Below, piece by piece: positions 49,501-61,376 of a stretch of DNA of 64,000 bases. The DNA comes from Anthoceros angustus (Eukaryota > Streptophyta > Anthocerotopsida > Anthocerotales > Anthocerotaceae). The stretch's first letter is position 1; each line of letters begins with the position of its first letter. Position numbers and translations under genes: made by a program. The stretch spans positions 124,001-188,000 of the forward strand of contig MU008169.1 in the NCBI GenBank assembly GCA_010909165.1. The letters run 5' to 3'. The notes beneath the pieces are model-generated. The model made no database searches. It saw only the letters and a list, made by a program, of their open reading frames with translations, and was not told the DNA's origin.

Positions 49501-49651
49501 GACGAGCTCGGAAGGTCAGCCACTAACTTGTCTGCGGTTTATTGGACAAACCTGTTGGATCGATTTACCTTCAGCTGTATGATTTTATTAGAAGTGTTGT
49601 TGCTTGCTTTCCTGCAGGAGGCTGGACGTGAACGCCATTCAGGAAGGATGA
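46545..49651 (+). CDS. NC2A: NC2-alpha / DRAP1 histone-fold transcription repressor
   Basis: Alpha subunit of negative cofactor 2, which binds TBP on promoters with NC2-beta (DR1). Exons: 46545-46577, 46684-46759, 46840-46933, 47079-47180, then probably 49437-49514 and 49618-49651. The histone fold is complete in the first four: MKKKVDTRFPV, ARIKKIMEANEE, KALELFLQSLCNKMADM, the loop KTVSALDLKKC, and HSEFDFLKETVSQVPEA. Exon 4 ends at a good donor (AG/GTACGT) after KHRGEKR. The next 2.26 kb is AT-rich and holds a LINE-like remnant. The two last exons keep phase and end RRLDVNAIQEG; they are less certain. The protein would be about 138 residues, short of the usual family tail. Confidence 0.82.
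47698..47760. repeat. Two tandem copies of a roughly 31-bp unit
   Basis: TTCTAACAATACGTGAGA and TTCTAACAATGCGTGAGA, each followed by a variable stretch and CAAAGTTAT. Part of the AT-rich sequence inside the long NC2-alpha intron. Confidence 0.7.
48780..48970 (+). pseudogene. LINE-type reverse transcriptase tail fragment (zinc-binding part)
   Basis: One frame reads FRCRDYKLRV, then RICKQCSIREIEDECHFIF and TCSAFHNRRTKLP. This matches the Cys/His zinc-binding pattern that follows reverse transcriptase in plant LINE elements (CxxC...EDE.H...C). No reverse-transcriptase core is visible. It lies inside the long intron of NC2-alpha in the same direction. Confidence 0.6.
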
Positions 49652-49783
49652 GCTTGAGAGTGCTGTGAATCGTTCAGAAGCGCGCCACTTCTAGATCGTG
49701 CAAGTTCTATGGCTATCTTGTGCATCGAATGTTGTAGGGTTTTCTAAGCAGCAACCGGGAGCGTGGTGGAAACCGACGGCAAG

Positions 49784-51803
49784 ATGGCTAGTCTCCTCAG
49801 CGAGATGGAGCGCTTTGAGCAGGAACTGAAGGACCTAGGCGCGGATACGTTTAGTGTTCTTGGACAGGAAGGGGTCAGCAAGGCTAGGGCTCCGCTGCCT
49901 CCCCCTCCCCCTCCTCCTTCGCGAACGGGAGCTCCCAATCTGGCTCGCATGCCCGCGGCTGTATTGCCTCCACCGCCTCCTCCACCTCGACCATCGTCTG
50001 CAGTCATCTTCGCAGGCCCTTCTGCCTCCAGCACTGCCCCGTCACCGGCTTCTCCTGCGGCTTCAGGTTTCTTCACACCTCAGGTATGTGGTCATGCTGC
50101 TGTGCTGGAGGGTTTTTGAATGGCTACAGGGCTGGAGATGGCGAATGCTGTGGTGGAGTTCGGTGCTGAGTTGGATTTGGGTTTTTGGTGCAGAGCCCTC
50201 CCCCGGCGTCTCCCGCTGGTAATGGTGCCTTTGGTGCGCAGTCATCTGCATCAGTAAAAGGTCAAAGGCCACCTCCTCCCTCCTCACCACCTTCTGTATC
50301 GCAAGGAATGCGGTCGCTCTCATCACCCAATGTTGCGCCACCTCCTGTTCAGGTTCCTACATCAGCGGGCAATCACATGTCGTGGCTTAGCAATGGAGCG
50401 CAGACATCTGGTTCAGTGTCTAAACCTCCGCCACCCCCTGCTACGGCGCCTCAGTTCTCCTACCTGCCAGCATCCTCTTCCTACGGTCCTACGCGGCCTT
50501 CAGCACCTCCTCCACCTTCGTATTTTCCCGTCCCTTTCCACTTGCAGCAACAGCAGCAGTATCTTCCTGGCCAAAATTATCAGCAGCAGGGTAGTCAGGG
50601 TTCCGGTTCGCAAGGTCCTCCCTACCAGTACCAGTCGATGTATCAGCCACCGCTTTCGGCTCCCGACATCTATACTTTGCCACAGCAGCAGCAGGTGAGA
50701 TAATTTGCCAGTTTGGACAGTATAGTTGGGTACAACACTACATTGTTTGCGATTTGAGGTCGAACACCACGTTGATTTGCGATTTTGAGGTCGGTATGGT
50801 GGATGCTGTCTGACATGCAGGCTCAACAACTATTTCAAAGAGATGCCCAGACTATCACACCTGAAGCTTTGGAAGTTGTGAAAGCAGCTCTTGCAAGTGG
50901 AGATGGAGAGCACAAATCAGAGTCCAAGAAAAGAGCCATACCCAGGAAAGCTGCAGGGCAATCCTGGGAGGACCCAACTCTTTCCGATTGGCCAGAAAGT
51001 GAGGCCCTTTCTTTTCCTCTCTTTCTGTGGCTGTGTTTGGGTCATTGTGTACGAACTTGCAAAAGCTTCGCTATTGAAAACATGCTGCTGATGTTTTTTA
51101 GATTTCCCTTTGCAGATGATCATCGTCTCTTCTGCGGAGATCTGGGGAATGAGGTTAATGATGAGGTTCTAACCAAAGCGTTCACAAAATTTGCGTCCTT
51201 CAATATGGCCAGAGTAAGTTCTCCCCGTCTTACACATTTGGCTGTTGGTAGGTCCTTCTGATGATCTAGTCTGTTCCAGTACATCCAGCATCAGGTGTGT
51301 TCTGTTTGATTTGTTAGAGGTTCCTTATTAGTGGTTCACAGGTTGTTCGAGACAAGCGGACCGGGAAGACAAAAGGCTATGGATTCGTGAGCTTTGCAAA
51401 CCCATCGGACCTTGCATTGGCCCTCAAGGAAATGAATGGTATACCTCAGCTTACGTGACTCAGTGGCCTAGTAGTACTCAGCTTACTTCAGTTCTGTGAC
51501 TCAGTGGCCTAGTAGTACCAAATATATAAATGTAGGTTATTGAGTTGGTTGTTGTGCATGCTGAAGGGAAATATGTTGGAAATCGACCAATAAAGCTGAG
51601 GAAGAGTACGTGGAAAGAAAGGACCGATGTTGATGCGGTTGAAAGACACAAGGTATAATGGGTGGATGTGTGATTGTCTTCTGAATCGAGCTGCATGTTC
51701 CAAATCTGTAGAATCTCATTCATGTGTTTTTGTGGCTTAGGTCAATCATGCTCAAAATGCAAAGCGATCAAAGACGTCAAAGAAGAATGTTCTGCACAGA
51801 TAA
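49784..51803 (+). CDS. RBM42: RBM42-like RNA-binding protein
   Basis: Single-RRM protein; animal and plant RBM42 associate with the spliceosome and mRNA regulation in the nucleus. Seven exons: 49784-50083, 50194-50694, 50821-50998, 51116-51213, 51342-51438, 51566-51651 and 51741-51803, giving 440 residues. The N-terminal two-thirds is low-complexity: poly-Pro runs, then Gln/Ser/Tyr-rich. The RRM is at about 300-385: RLFCGDLGNEVNDEVL (RNP2 region), TGKTKGYGFVSF (RNP1) and the family signature YVGNRPIKLRKSTWKER. The tail is Lys-rich (KRSKTSKKN), a likely nuclear signal. It starts 133 bp after the last candidate exon of NC2-alpha on the same strand. Confidence 0.95.
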
Positions 51804-52697
51804 TCATGCAGTCTGGATGAATACATGGTGACGTGAAATGGCATCCGCATGGATCTGGCTGCCATTAAACCACTGAACGGCCATGGGAGCTGTGCAGGTA
51901 TCTTTCACGACTCCTCAATGCTCCTGTCGAGTCCCTTTTCTAAACCCTTGTTTGGACTGTATCATGCATGCTGCTCTGAGGTTGTGCAATCTGTTGATGC
52001 TCGAGCGCATGTTGGCCTGCAGGTAGCCGACGGTATATGACCTTTCGGTGGCATGTGGCACAGCTTATTGATTTAGTTACAGATGTAAGTTGCAGCCATG
52101 ATTACATTAGTGACGAAAAAACTTTTGGTTCCTGTAACAACCTTGCTGAACTGTGGGATCATATTTACTTTGTTGAATACTCCTCATCGTCTCATATTAC
52201 AGATAGAGGAAAGATTTTTGTTTGCTGTAAAGTTGTACAGGTTTCTTCGGTCTGCTTGGTGGCCTTATCCAGCATGGAGGACTGATGAATACGTCTTGTT
52301 GATGTGGTGTTTGCCACTTTCGGCGTTTCCTTGGCAGATTGTTGGTGGCTATGACTATGGACGCAAGGTCTTGGGGATAAGTCATCGAGTTTCCGCATGC
52401 TGGGTGTGTTATTTCGGGGCTCGTTCGAAAGGAATTTGTGGGACGTCTCAAGAGTTCTCTCGTTATGCTCGTGAGTTTCTTTTTGATGTCAACAATCAGC
52501 TGCTTAGGATCGTCCTGTCTAATCGAACTTGCCATGGCTCATGTGCCGCTCGTCCCCACCAATCCTACCGCACCATCCTCATACCAGTGTGATGCAAGAG
52601 AGATGATGCGAGAAATGCTGCATCGTTTAGGTGGTCAATTCCACAATATCCATCTTTGCATTATCCAGTTAGGATTCAGATTTGCTGGAGGTGGCGC
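51804..52697. other. Convergent intergenic region, no gene seen
   Basis: Between RBM42 (+) and ABCI12 (-). Short frames only, no motif. It probably holds both 3' leaders. Confidence 0.5.
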
Positions 52698-54504
52698 TCA
52701 AATAGACACCTCCATGATCAGCACGGTCCCTAATAAGACGAGCAGACCAACAGAAGCACCTATGTCAACTGCTGTCATGTGAAACTCTCTAAAGGTGTAT
52801 ACTTCATGATCAGCGGCAACTCCTTTGTATCCTCGTGCAACCATTGCCTGCCAAATAACGGTGCACTTCAGTAAGCCACGTGGTTACCAACTCTTGCGCT
52901 CAAATAAAGTCCTGTTGGACGAGCACTACAAACCTCTGAAATCTGTTCAACATGGATGAAGAGATTCTTAAACAATCGCCCACACACTGTGAACAGACCT
53001 GCCACAAGCGATGTATCAGTAATACTCGATGTCAAGCCAAAGACCTGAACTGTAAAGGCCCCGGCAACTCACCATCTACTGTATCCATCGCTTTCATGCT
53101 GTGTGACTGCATTCCTCGAGAAACCAAAGCTAACGCAACATTCTGAACCTGCAAAAATTGTACTATTCTTCAACCACTGGAAAGCTTGCAAGTACAGGCT
53201 GCACCTCCGAGGAAGAAAATCGTGTGAACTCAAATCGCAAGCTCACTGAAAACAACTTACCTCATCAAAAACCAGACCAACAAATCTCAAGGAAAGCAGA
53301 AGTGTGAAAATAACTTCATCCACGGGGACCCGTATCTTGGATAAAGGTTTCATATACCACCGCAGCGCGGCAGCCAATTGTTCGGGTGTGGTTGTCGTAA
53401 GACAAAGAGTGGCACTCTGCAACACCTGGTCCAAAGCCAACACGGCGGTCATCCTTCGTGGACTTGTGATAGCGCGAGTAAAAGCACAACAACCGTGCAA
53501 CGCCACTTACAGTGAAGGACAAGAAGGCAGCTGAAGAAGCAAGTGATAGACCTCTCCGTGTCAGCTGTACAGGACCGATCTTCAGGAGAAGGTAAGAATA
53601 TCCAGAGAGAGCCCGGGGCAGATTAGGTATAGCCTCCATGGCAGGTGGTAAACGTCGAGCCTGGACAGATGCGGGTGCACCCTCGGTCCCCAGCATCACC
53701 ATAACCATAACCAGGCTCGACAACAGAAGCATGCGCCTCAGCTGATCCTGCACGATTCAGCGAAACATACAAGCCGTCAAAACTCAGAATCCCGTTGCCC
53801 GACCCCCAGCAGGAAGTGAGCTTGGAAACAGCAAACCAAATCAAAGCAGAACCGCATAGCCTGCCAGAACATCATTGACCTGCGAGCGGCCATACTTGCC
53901 ACATCTGCCGAGGGAGCGCCCACATAGTAGCAAGTACGAGGAACCCAACAAGGCTCGACCGCACGATCAAGCTGGAGCTTGAAGGAAGCAAGACGAGAGC
54001 GAACAACCACGCCTGCAGTAATTGCAATCACATGCTGTCACGAATCCAAGTCGCAACCTTCCCGAGACCTACGTAACGAAGTCCTGCTCATCCGCAACAC
54101 ACCTGTTTCACGCGGGCGTCCAGCAGATGCAGGGCAGTGATAGGGGAAGACACGTACTGCGCAACCGGCGCAGCATTGGCCCCCAAAACCATGGCTGCGA
54201 TGCGCTCTCCAATGGACGCTCGCTCGTCCTCAACCCGCAGCCATTTCTTCACGCTGCCAAGGACTGCAACCGCCGAGGTGCGCTGTCGTGCTCGGCGGTG
54301 CGATCCGCGCGAGGCGGCTGGGGACGGACATCCGACTCCCAAACGAGAGGCTCCATGCAAGGGCAGATGCACAAGACGAGCAGAGCGGCGAAGGGCGTAG
54401 GCATGGGAACAGGCAAGCGCTCCGGGACTCGCTCCGATCATGGCGACCTGGTTCCTTCCATCCCCCCACGCCGCATGTTTGCACAGCAGAAATGTGGACA
54501 CCAT
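52698..54504 (-). CDS. ABCI12: ABCI12-like plastid EcfT/CbiQ membrane protein
   Basis: Relative of the T component of bacterial energy-coupling-factor transporters; in plants it sits in the plastid envelope with the ATPases ABCI10 and ABCI11. Seven exons: 54103-54504, 53896-54012, 53511-53747, 53261-53425, 53073-53148, 52934-52998 and 52698-52847, giving 403 residues (Arabidopsis 391). About 95 residues form an Arg/Ala/Ser-rich transit peptide. The mature part has hydrophobic helices and CbiQ markers: GANAAPVAQYV, ALPRQMWQ, TTTTPEQLAAALRW, and FTLLLSLRF. The two Ala/Ser-Arg-Gly coupling motifs are VSRGMQ and VARGYKG. An alternative start is the ATG at 54441. The start codon is only about 42 bp after the THIM stop codon on the same strand. 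Confidence 0.93.
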
Positions 54505-54546
54505 AGATGGAACCTGATAATACTCACGGCCCTGCCGGGATGAAGT

Positions 54547-55604
54547 TCAAAATGGGCTCATCTGAGCAATCTTGACCCGAGAAGTGACGGTAACCTCATC
54601 CAAAGTGTGCAAGGCGTCTAGCATGTGCATTCGCAGGGAAGCAGGCCCCGATGCCTTTTCGTTGCCAGCCTCCCCGGCCAGCCCGAAAAACGCCAGCGCG
54701 AATGCCACCGCCTCCAGGGCCTGCCCGGGATGCACCGCCACGAAGGCGGCGATGAGGGACGTAACCGCGCACCCCGTGGCCGTGATGCGCTGCATCAGCT
54801 GCACGCCGTTGCTCACTCCCAGCACCCGCTTCCCGTCCGTCACCAGATCCACGGCTCCTGTCACCGCCACGATGGACTGCGAGAGCCGGGCCAGCTCCTT
54901 GGCCGCGTCCATGGCGTCCAGGGATCCGCGCGTGCTGTCCACGCCCTGCGGGAGAGGGAGCAAGAAGCATAGGAGCGTGAGCCTGGATCGGAGTGGACTG
55001 GATTGGAGTGGACTGAATCGGGAAGCGGATGGAGATGGAGATGCCGAGAAGGAGTTACCTTGGACGTGCTGATGGAGGATCCGACGAGCGCCATGATCTC
55101 CGAGGCGTTGCCGCGGATGACTGTAGGCTTGAGGCGGATGAGCTCCACGCACTTGTCAGTGCGGAACTGCGTAGCCCCGACGCCGACGGGATCCAGCACC
55201 CAGGGCTTGCGCATCTCGTTGGCGCGCGTGGCCGCCACCTTCATGGAGAAGATCCAGTCGGGGCTCAGCGTGCCGATGTTGATGCACAGCGCGCTGGTGA
55301 GCGCCGTAAACTCCTGGATCTCCTCCAGCGCGTGCACCATGGCTGGACTGGCGCCTGCAGCTAGCAGCGTGTTGGCCATGATGTCCATGCTCACGTAGTT
55401 GGTGATGCATTGCACCAGCGGGACCTGGAAGGGAAGGGACAAGCAACATCGTCAGTCAATCCGCGCTTCAGAGAATCGAGTATCCGATGCAATGCTAGAC
55501 AGTCTTCGTCTTCACCGCACCTTCTCCCGCACGCGAAGCACTGCCTTCCATGTCTCCACGCCCCAGTCGGTCTGCGCCCCGCGAAACTCACGAAAGCTCG
55601 CCAT
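54547..55604 (-). CDS. THIM: Hydroxyethylthiazole kinase (thiamin salvage)
   Basis: Phosphorylates 4-methyl-5-(2-hydroxyethyl)thiazole for reuse in thiamin synthesis. Three exons (55521-55604, 55059-55424, 54547-54945) give 282 residues, normal for the family. Key stretches: PLVQCITNYVSMDI, NTLLAAGASPAMVHA, KPWVLDPVGVGAT, IRGNASEIMAL, VTGAVDLVTDG, and the phosphate-binding ATGCAVTSLIAAF with the catalytic Cys in TGC. No targeting peptide, so probably cytosolic, as expected. The start at 55604 is the ATG in frame with the conserved part; another ATG five bases upstream is in a different frame. Confidence 0.95.
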
Positions 55605-55796
55605 GCCATTGCCTTCGTCGCCCTCTCATGGCTTATGCGCCAAACTCCTGTGGAGAAATTTTAGGTTTCGCTTTCTCAGCTTGACAGCCTGCCTTCGCAC
55701 ACGGAATCCATCCGCCTTGGATCTGTCGCCAGCATCCACCAAATACCACCACGGTGGATTTGCAACACATGTGACTTCCCGGCGTGCGTATGAGCG
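55605..55796. promoter_or_regulatory. Bidirectional promoter between THIM (-) and ARPC1 (+)
   Basis: Only 192 bp lie between the two ATGs, so both promoters and leaders are here. No clear TATA box was seen. Confidence 0.55.
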
Positions 55797-58700
55797 ATGG
55801 CGGCGATCGCCAAGCATCAGCTGGCGCAGAGCATTACCTGCCATGCCTGGAATGCCGATCTCACACGTGAGTGCTGCAATTCGATCCCTTGATGCGGGTT
55901 TCTGGTTATTATGTCAGGTGACAGAGAAACCCAAGACTGGAAGGAGGGAATATTTTTCGGAGCTCGGATCTGGTCCTGCTAGTGTCAGGATCTGGCAGCT
56001 GTATCGTTGGCAGACTGTGTTTCAGCGGCATTGTAGTCATTTGTTGCGCCTGTGCTGGTCCTGGTGGATGGGCGTCAGAGGCTGAGGAACTTGACAAACC
56101 GCGGATTTGCTGGAATTTTGCTGCCCACCTGAAACTGGAACTGGTCCTCTATGCCTGTAGCTGTTGTTCAACATTGGATTTGAAACTGTCCACTGCTTAA
56201 ACTGCACCATGTGCTGGGAATTGAGTGGCCCATGATACGGCTTGTCAAGTGGGGTCTTCTCAAATCTTGTTGGTAGTCAGTGCATGATACAGGCTTTTTT
56301 TCTCGCAGTTGTTGCCGTGTGTCCAAACACAGCTGAAGTCCATATCTACAGAGCGTCACCTTCTGCAAATTCCGTGTGGGAACGACTGTACGTCCTTAGT
56401 AAGGTTTGTTAAATGCTTGAAGTTTGTCCTTGCATCAGTTCGTGGGGTAGACTGCTTAGGGCTTGCTTGTATGGCAGCCAAGCTGACCATGATGCCGTCG
56501 CTTCTTTGAATGGCAGCATGATCAACTTGTTTCTGGCATCGACTGGGCTCCTGTTTCCAACTTCATTGTGACCTCATCACATGATCGAAATTCGTAGGTG
56601 TTTTTTCCTGTCTGCTTTTCTATGAACTGCAGCGGATATTCACGCATTCATGTGCCAAGTAGAAATTTCGGAGGAAGGCTGCAATTTCTGGGTTTATCTC
56701 CAACTCTCTCAGCATGATACTTCTGCAGATATGTGTGGAGTCTTGATGGAAATACTTGGCAGCCAACTCTCGTCATCTTACGTCTTAATCGGGCAGCTAC
56801 TTCTGTCAAGTGGAGTCCAAAAGGTTAATCATAGCCCTGCCTCTGTTGAATGAGAATTCGTTGCCTACTATCTGTGCTAGTAGCTGCCGTCTATTGAACT
56901 GTGGCTTTCCTGAGGTATCCAAGTTGGTCTTTTAAGTGTTTGACAAAAATGTTTAAGCAGAAAACAAGTTTGCTGTTGGAAGCTCAGCGAAAAGCGTCTG
57001 TGTGTGCTATTATGAACAAGATAACAACTGGTATGATCTTCATCTCCGTTGTGCTCTTCCTTCTTTCTTCGCTGAAAGTTCAGCCTCTTATCATTTTGGT
57101 CTGCACATCTCTGTGTGCTGAGATTGCCAGGTGGGTGAGTAAGCTGATAAGAAAAAAACATAGCTCAACCGTTACGAGTGTAGCATGGCATCCAAACAAT
57201 GTAAGGTTGCCTCTTTGTTATTTCAGAGTTGCTGCACGATTACCTCTTGCTTATTTCAGAGTTGCCGCACGTAAATGACCAGCTTGTAGGGCTAGATGAA
57301 AACCCATCCAGTGGTGGTGGCAAAGTATCGTGATGAGCTAGGTATCATAGAATCTTTCTGCAGATCTCATGACTCGACGGGTTGCAGTTACCTCATCACA
57401 GTTCGGCTTGCAGGTTATTTTAGCCACAACGTCAACAGACTGCAAATGCCGGGTTTTCGCTGCCTACATCAAAGGAGTAGATGCAAGGTTTGCAGTGGCC
57501 TAACTTGAGAACCTGAGTGCATGTGCAACTCTTCTAGATCGTCTAGGTGCCATGTGAGCCTAGTGCAAGTTTGGGTCTGATTATGAATGCTGATTGTATG
57601 CAGAAGCGATGCAAACACCCCCTTTGGAGAACTAAAATTTGGAGAGGTTTGTGCAGATTCTGCTCAACATCATGTGAGCTGGCCGACCCCCATAACAAGG
57701 TCTTATTTTTCTCTTTGTTTGGCAGCAACTAGTGCAGCTGGATCTTGCTCTGGGATGGGCTTTTGGGGTGAAGTGGTCTCCTAGTGGCACGAACTTGGCC
57801 TACGTGGGTAAGTCTTGAACTCGATTATCACCTTCGGAGATGAAGCTGGTTTGCACTCTCTTGAGCTGGCAAGGGACACTTACCGTGATCTTGAGGTTAG
57901 GTCATGATTCATCGATTCATATCTTGACCAACGTTGGACCTTCGGCAACTGCACAGTCCACGAGCTTGCGATATCTTCCTATACGTGATGTAGGTCAGCT
58001 TTTTCAAGTTTTCAACGTTGTGCAGTAGGAAGTAGTTGTCTCTTGGTATTTCTAATGGCTTACTTGACTCAGTCGCTGCTAGATGGCCTTGAACATGCTT
58101 TTGATTTCAGGGTTTGGTCTTCTGGAGATATTAGGTACTGTTTCTCTCAGAGACGGTGCTCGTGGCTGGAGGCTACGATTGCAACCCCATGCTCTTCCTA
58201 GTTGATGAACATGGTATATGGTTAGTATTTGGCTGCTGAAAACAAAGTCACATAGTAGTGATGTTATGGGAACCAGTATCCTGAAGTGCTGGAAGCATTC
58301 TGCAGGAAATTTGAGAGGTTTCTTGATGAGCCAAAATCACTGAAGCCTGAAGTCAAGCGTGGCAGTCAGGTGATCTACTGTTCTCGGTACCGAGCTTCTG
58401 AATCATGAGCTGTGCGCGTCCAATACAGATTTTGCTGACTTGTCTTATTTGTTTTATGTGTCTCAAAGTTTTCAGCCACGCTCGTCAAATTCCATGGTCT
58501 AGCAAAGAGGGGTGAAGGCCTTGAGGGTAGCGATTCGGGAGGCCTTGAGACATCGCATCAGAATTGCATTACGTATGTCCCTCCCCTGCAGATAGTTCTT
58601 CAGCGCTAAGTCATTCTACAGAGTAGCCATCATGCAGGTAAACTTTCTGATGGAGGTGAATTTTCTGATGCAGGACGATATGGCCTCTGATGTTACCTGG

Positions 58701-58918
58701 AGAGAGCACGGTCACTCGCTTCAGTACTTCAGGTGCGTCTCATGTGGTGTACCAGTGATTGTAACATTTGACGGATGGATGTTTGGAATGATATGTAACT
58801 TCCTCGACCATCTCTAATAGGGCTGGATGGGAGAGTGGTGATTTGGGAGGTGGGCAGCATTTCTGATTCTTTACAGAGACTCGCTTTAAATCGAGGAGAA
58901 TCAAGTGCGGTAGTGTAG
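55797..58918 (+). CDS. ARPC1: ARPC1, WD40 subunit of the ARP2/3 complex
   Basis: Seven-bladed WD40 subunit of the complex that nucleates branched actin. Fifteen short exons: 55797-55866, 56309-56403, 56517-56593, 56729-56823, 56961-57030, 57131-57200, 57414-57487, 57604-57646, 57726-57807, 57901-57989, 58135-58220, 58306-58369, 58469-58572, 58674-58732 and 58821-58918, giving 391 residues. Recognisable parts: [96 protein letters not shown], and TRFSTSG with [10 protein letters not shown]. Every junction keeps phase, so the gene appears intact. Confidence 0.95.
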
Positions 58919-59393
58919 AAATTTACGGAGAGTTATTTGACATCGGATACAGACAGCTGGATGCTTCCGAGTAGATTTTCCGGGTGACCTGGAATGTAAC
59001 ATACAGCATGTACCAGAGAACAAAGAGCCATTGGTTTTCGAGTCCCCGGACGGTTGGGAAGCTTCCAGAAGAACAGCGATAGTTCACCTGACTACCAATA
59101 TACCGACACCCACCTTACTATATATCCGCAGCATACAAGAGGACAAAACCTCTTGAAAGATGCACTTTGCCATCCTTATGCAGCATATTTATCATATTAG
59201 ATTTGTAGGTTTTAAAACTATATAATTTAATATTTAAATTATTAATTATTTGACAATGTCATTTCATTCACCTTATTGATTTCCACCTATTTGGGTGACC
59301 AAGTTATTAAAGGGTGTTATGATATATATCTTAATACTCAATAATACCAATGGTTGAAGAAAGCATTCTGGGACATTTGTGTGCCTCCTACAG
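58919..59393. other. No gene seen
   Basis: 3' leader of ARPC1, turning AT-rich toward the Mutator-like element. No motif noticed. Confidence 0.5.
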
Positions 59394-59526
59394 GGCTAGG
59401 CCTAAATATTGGTTCGCCAGGGTACGACCTGGCGAACCGACATGCCATGCCATGAGCATGGTCTTCCTCTCCCCGCCTCTCTCTCAACCCCAACCGACCA
59501 TCGGGCGGGGAACTAATTCAAGTTCG
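59394..59526 (+). repeat. Left terminal inverted repeat with an internal hairpin
   Basis: Pairs with 62333-62468. It contains GGTTCGCCAGG followed six bases later by its exact complement CCTGGCGAACC, so the repeat itself can fold. Similarity with the right end stops near AACTAATTCAAGTTC. Confidence 0.85.
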
Positions 59527-60869
59527 TCATCCTAAATACCGCGGCGATACTCGCACGACACAAAGTCCAACTCGTTAAGACGCACAGCTGTGCATGCGCT
59601 GGGACGACCGAGGCAAGCGAGAGGAGGATCACCAAGACGATGAGAGGACGATCACCAAGACGAGTTTTTGATTAATTGCGATTGGTCAAAACATCCGAGG
59701 GAGACATTCGCACCTACATCGCACCTACACCTACGCTAGTTTTCTTTGTCTGATAACTTCCAAGTCACTCTCTTCTTCTTTTTCTTCGGTGGTGAGAAGA
59801 ATGGCTTAGTCCTGACGATGTTGTTGTCTCCCTCGTTGGTGGTGAATGCTTGAAGAGGCTGCCGTACTGCAAGCATTTCCTGCTCATATGCAATCAAACG
59901 CTGGACATCCATGAGTGTACGTTTCACCAAAAGTGCTGCATCCCCCACGACTTCCTTATTCTTGTGCATCAAATTCACAATAGCATTGCAATCTTGTTCC
60001 AGGAAGCGAATCTGATCTTCTGTTCCGCTTTCGTTACATAAAACACCCTCCACAACGGGTTGCAGGTTGCACGAAATGCTTTCCATCACCTGTTCTCTAT
60101 TATCACATAAAGCAAGAGTCGCTAGTTCCTAAATTACAATTACCATTCGTTGTATAATCGACGCTTCATCCGGAGTGTGTATGAGAGCACTCCAAGCATA
60201 TCCTGCACTTTCACGATGTGTTTACAACAAAGCCTTTCCTCCCTTGAGCACACTCACATGTAGCCCACATGGAATCAGATTCTCAATTGTATATGTCACA
60301 TGGGCATCTGTTGAACTCCTGCATAAAGCGTGGTACAAGGTGGGAAGGCAAAGTAACATTATCATCTCAATCGAGTTGCCCCATCTATTGCAAGCAGTGC
60401 ACCGCTTTCTCCCGTTAACCACATACCCTCCTTCTTTGCAATGGTTCACATACCAATAATGGGACGCAATTACGAAGCACAATTGATGTAACAACCCACT
60501 GTCGCCCCGCCAAAGAAGAGATGCCCTCGTAAGACTAAGTTTCGCTTAAAATGCCATGCCTCTATAGCAGAGGCATGCCTGCATGTGGAAGCATGCGGCA
60601 TTTTTATGAACATGCCCGCAATCAAACAGCCTTGTGAAGATGTGTATGTGCACAAGCTTGAAAAGGGAGAATACGAGGTCGGAGATATGGACTAACCTAG
60701 TTGTGCACCCTGTGTTGTTCGAAATAGCCCTAACGCGGTTGCCGCTTTCTCCCACTTGGCATAGAAGGAAAATAGCAACCGCTCACCCTCCCGAATTGTA
60801 TCTCGAATTGATGTCTGGAGCCCTTCACGTACATCAGTTCACCTAATTCCCGCCATATGGCTTCCTTGT

Positions 60870-61376
60870 CTACCTGCTTTGGACTTTCTTAATAAGATTA
60901 CGAGCCAAGCACGACGCACATGCCAGAGGCAAAGTAGAACAGAACACTGTAATTGTAAACCTTCGAATTGCAGCAATCTCAGCTGCACAATCATCAACCA
61001 ATATTGCGGAGGGCAACCAAGTTGCATCCTTACTTAACAAAACCTCATGAAAAGATGTCAACCACCTGGCTATGGTGTCACTTGTATCGTCCTTTGCCAA
61101 AACCCACGCTACCGGAATACCATTCATGTGAAGGTCGAAAGCCATAATTGTGAAGAGCTGGTACTTGTACTGGTTTACACCAAACGTGGAATCAATCTCG
61201 AGTACATTATTCTTACCATGTGTCAAAGCAGTCGAAGCATGAGCAGTGCATCCCCAAAAAAGCATGATCGGTGGACTTGTGAAACACAAATGCAAGATTG
61301 AGCCGCATCCATATACCCACACTAATATTGTCATCGATGATGTTTCCACACCACCTTGCAAGTCGTCGATATGCAC
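60870..61376 (-). pseudogene. MULE transposase core, interrupted
   Basis: The frame carries the MULE/DDE signature: VLEIDSTFGVNQYKYQLF (first Asp), then GIPVAWVLAKDDTSDTIAR, and SAILVDDCAAEIAAIRRF (second Asp). After that the typical CLWHVRRAWL appears in the neighbouring frame near 60,900-60,960, so a frameshift breaks it. Upstream minus-strand frames (61,213-62,414) and downstream frames (59,736-60,494) are probably further parts. They include a Cys/His cluster in RCSHCHNTVC and a basic stretch (PPKKKKKR). No intact reading frame spans the element. Confidence 0.8.

Noticed and set aside
56594-57130. Loss of a WD40 blade from ARPC1
   Set aside because: At first the blade seemed missing, but two short exons (56729-56823 and 56961-57030) supply it in phase.
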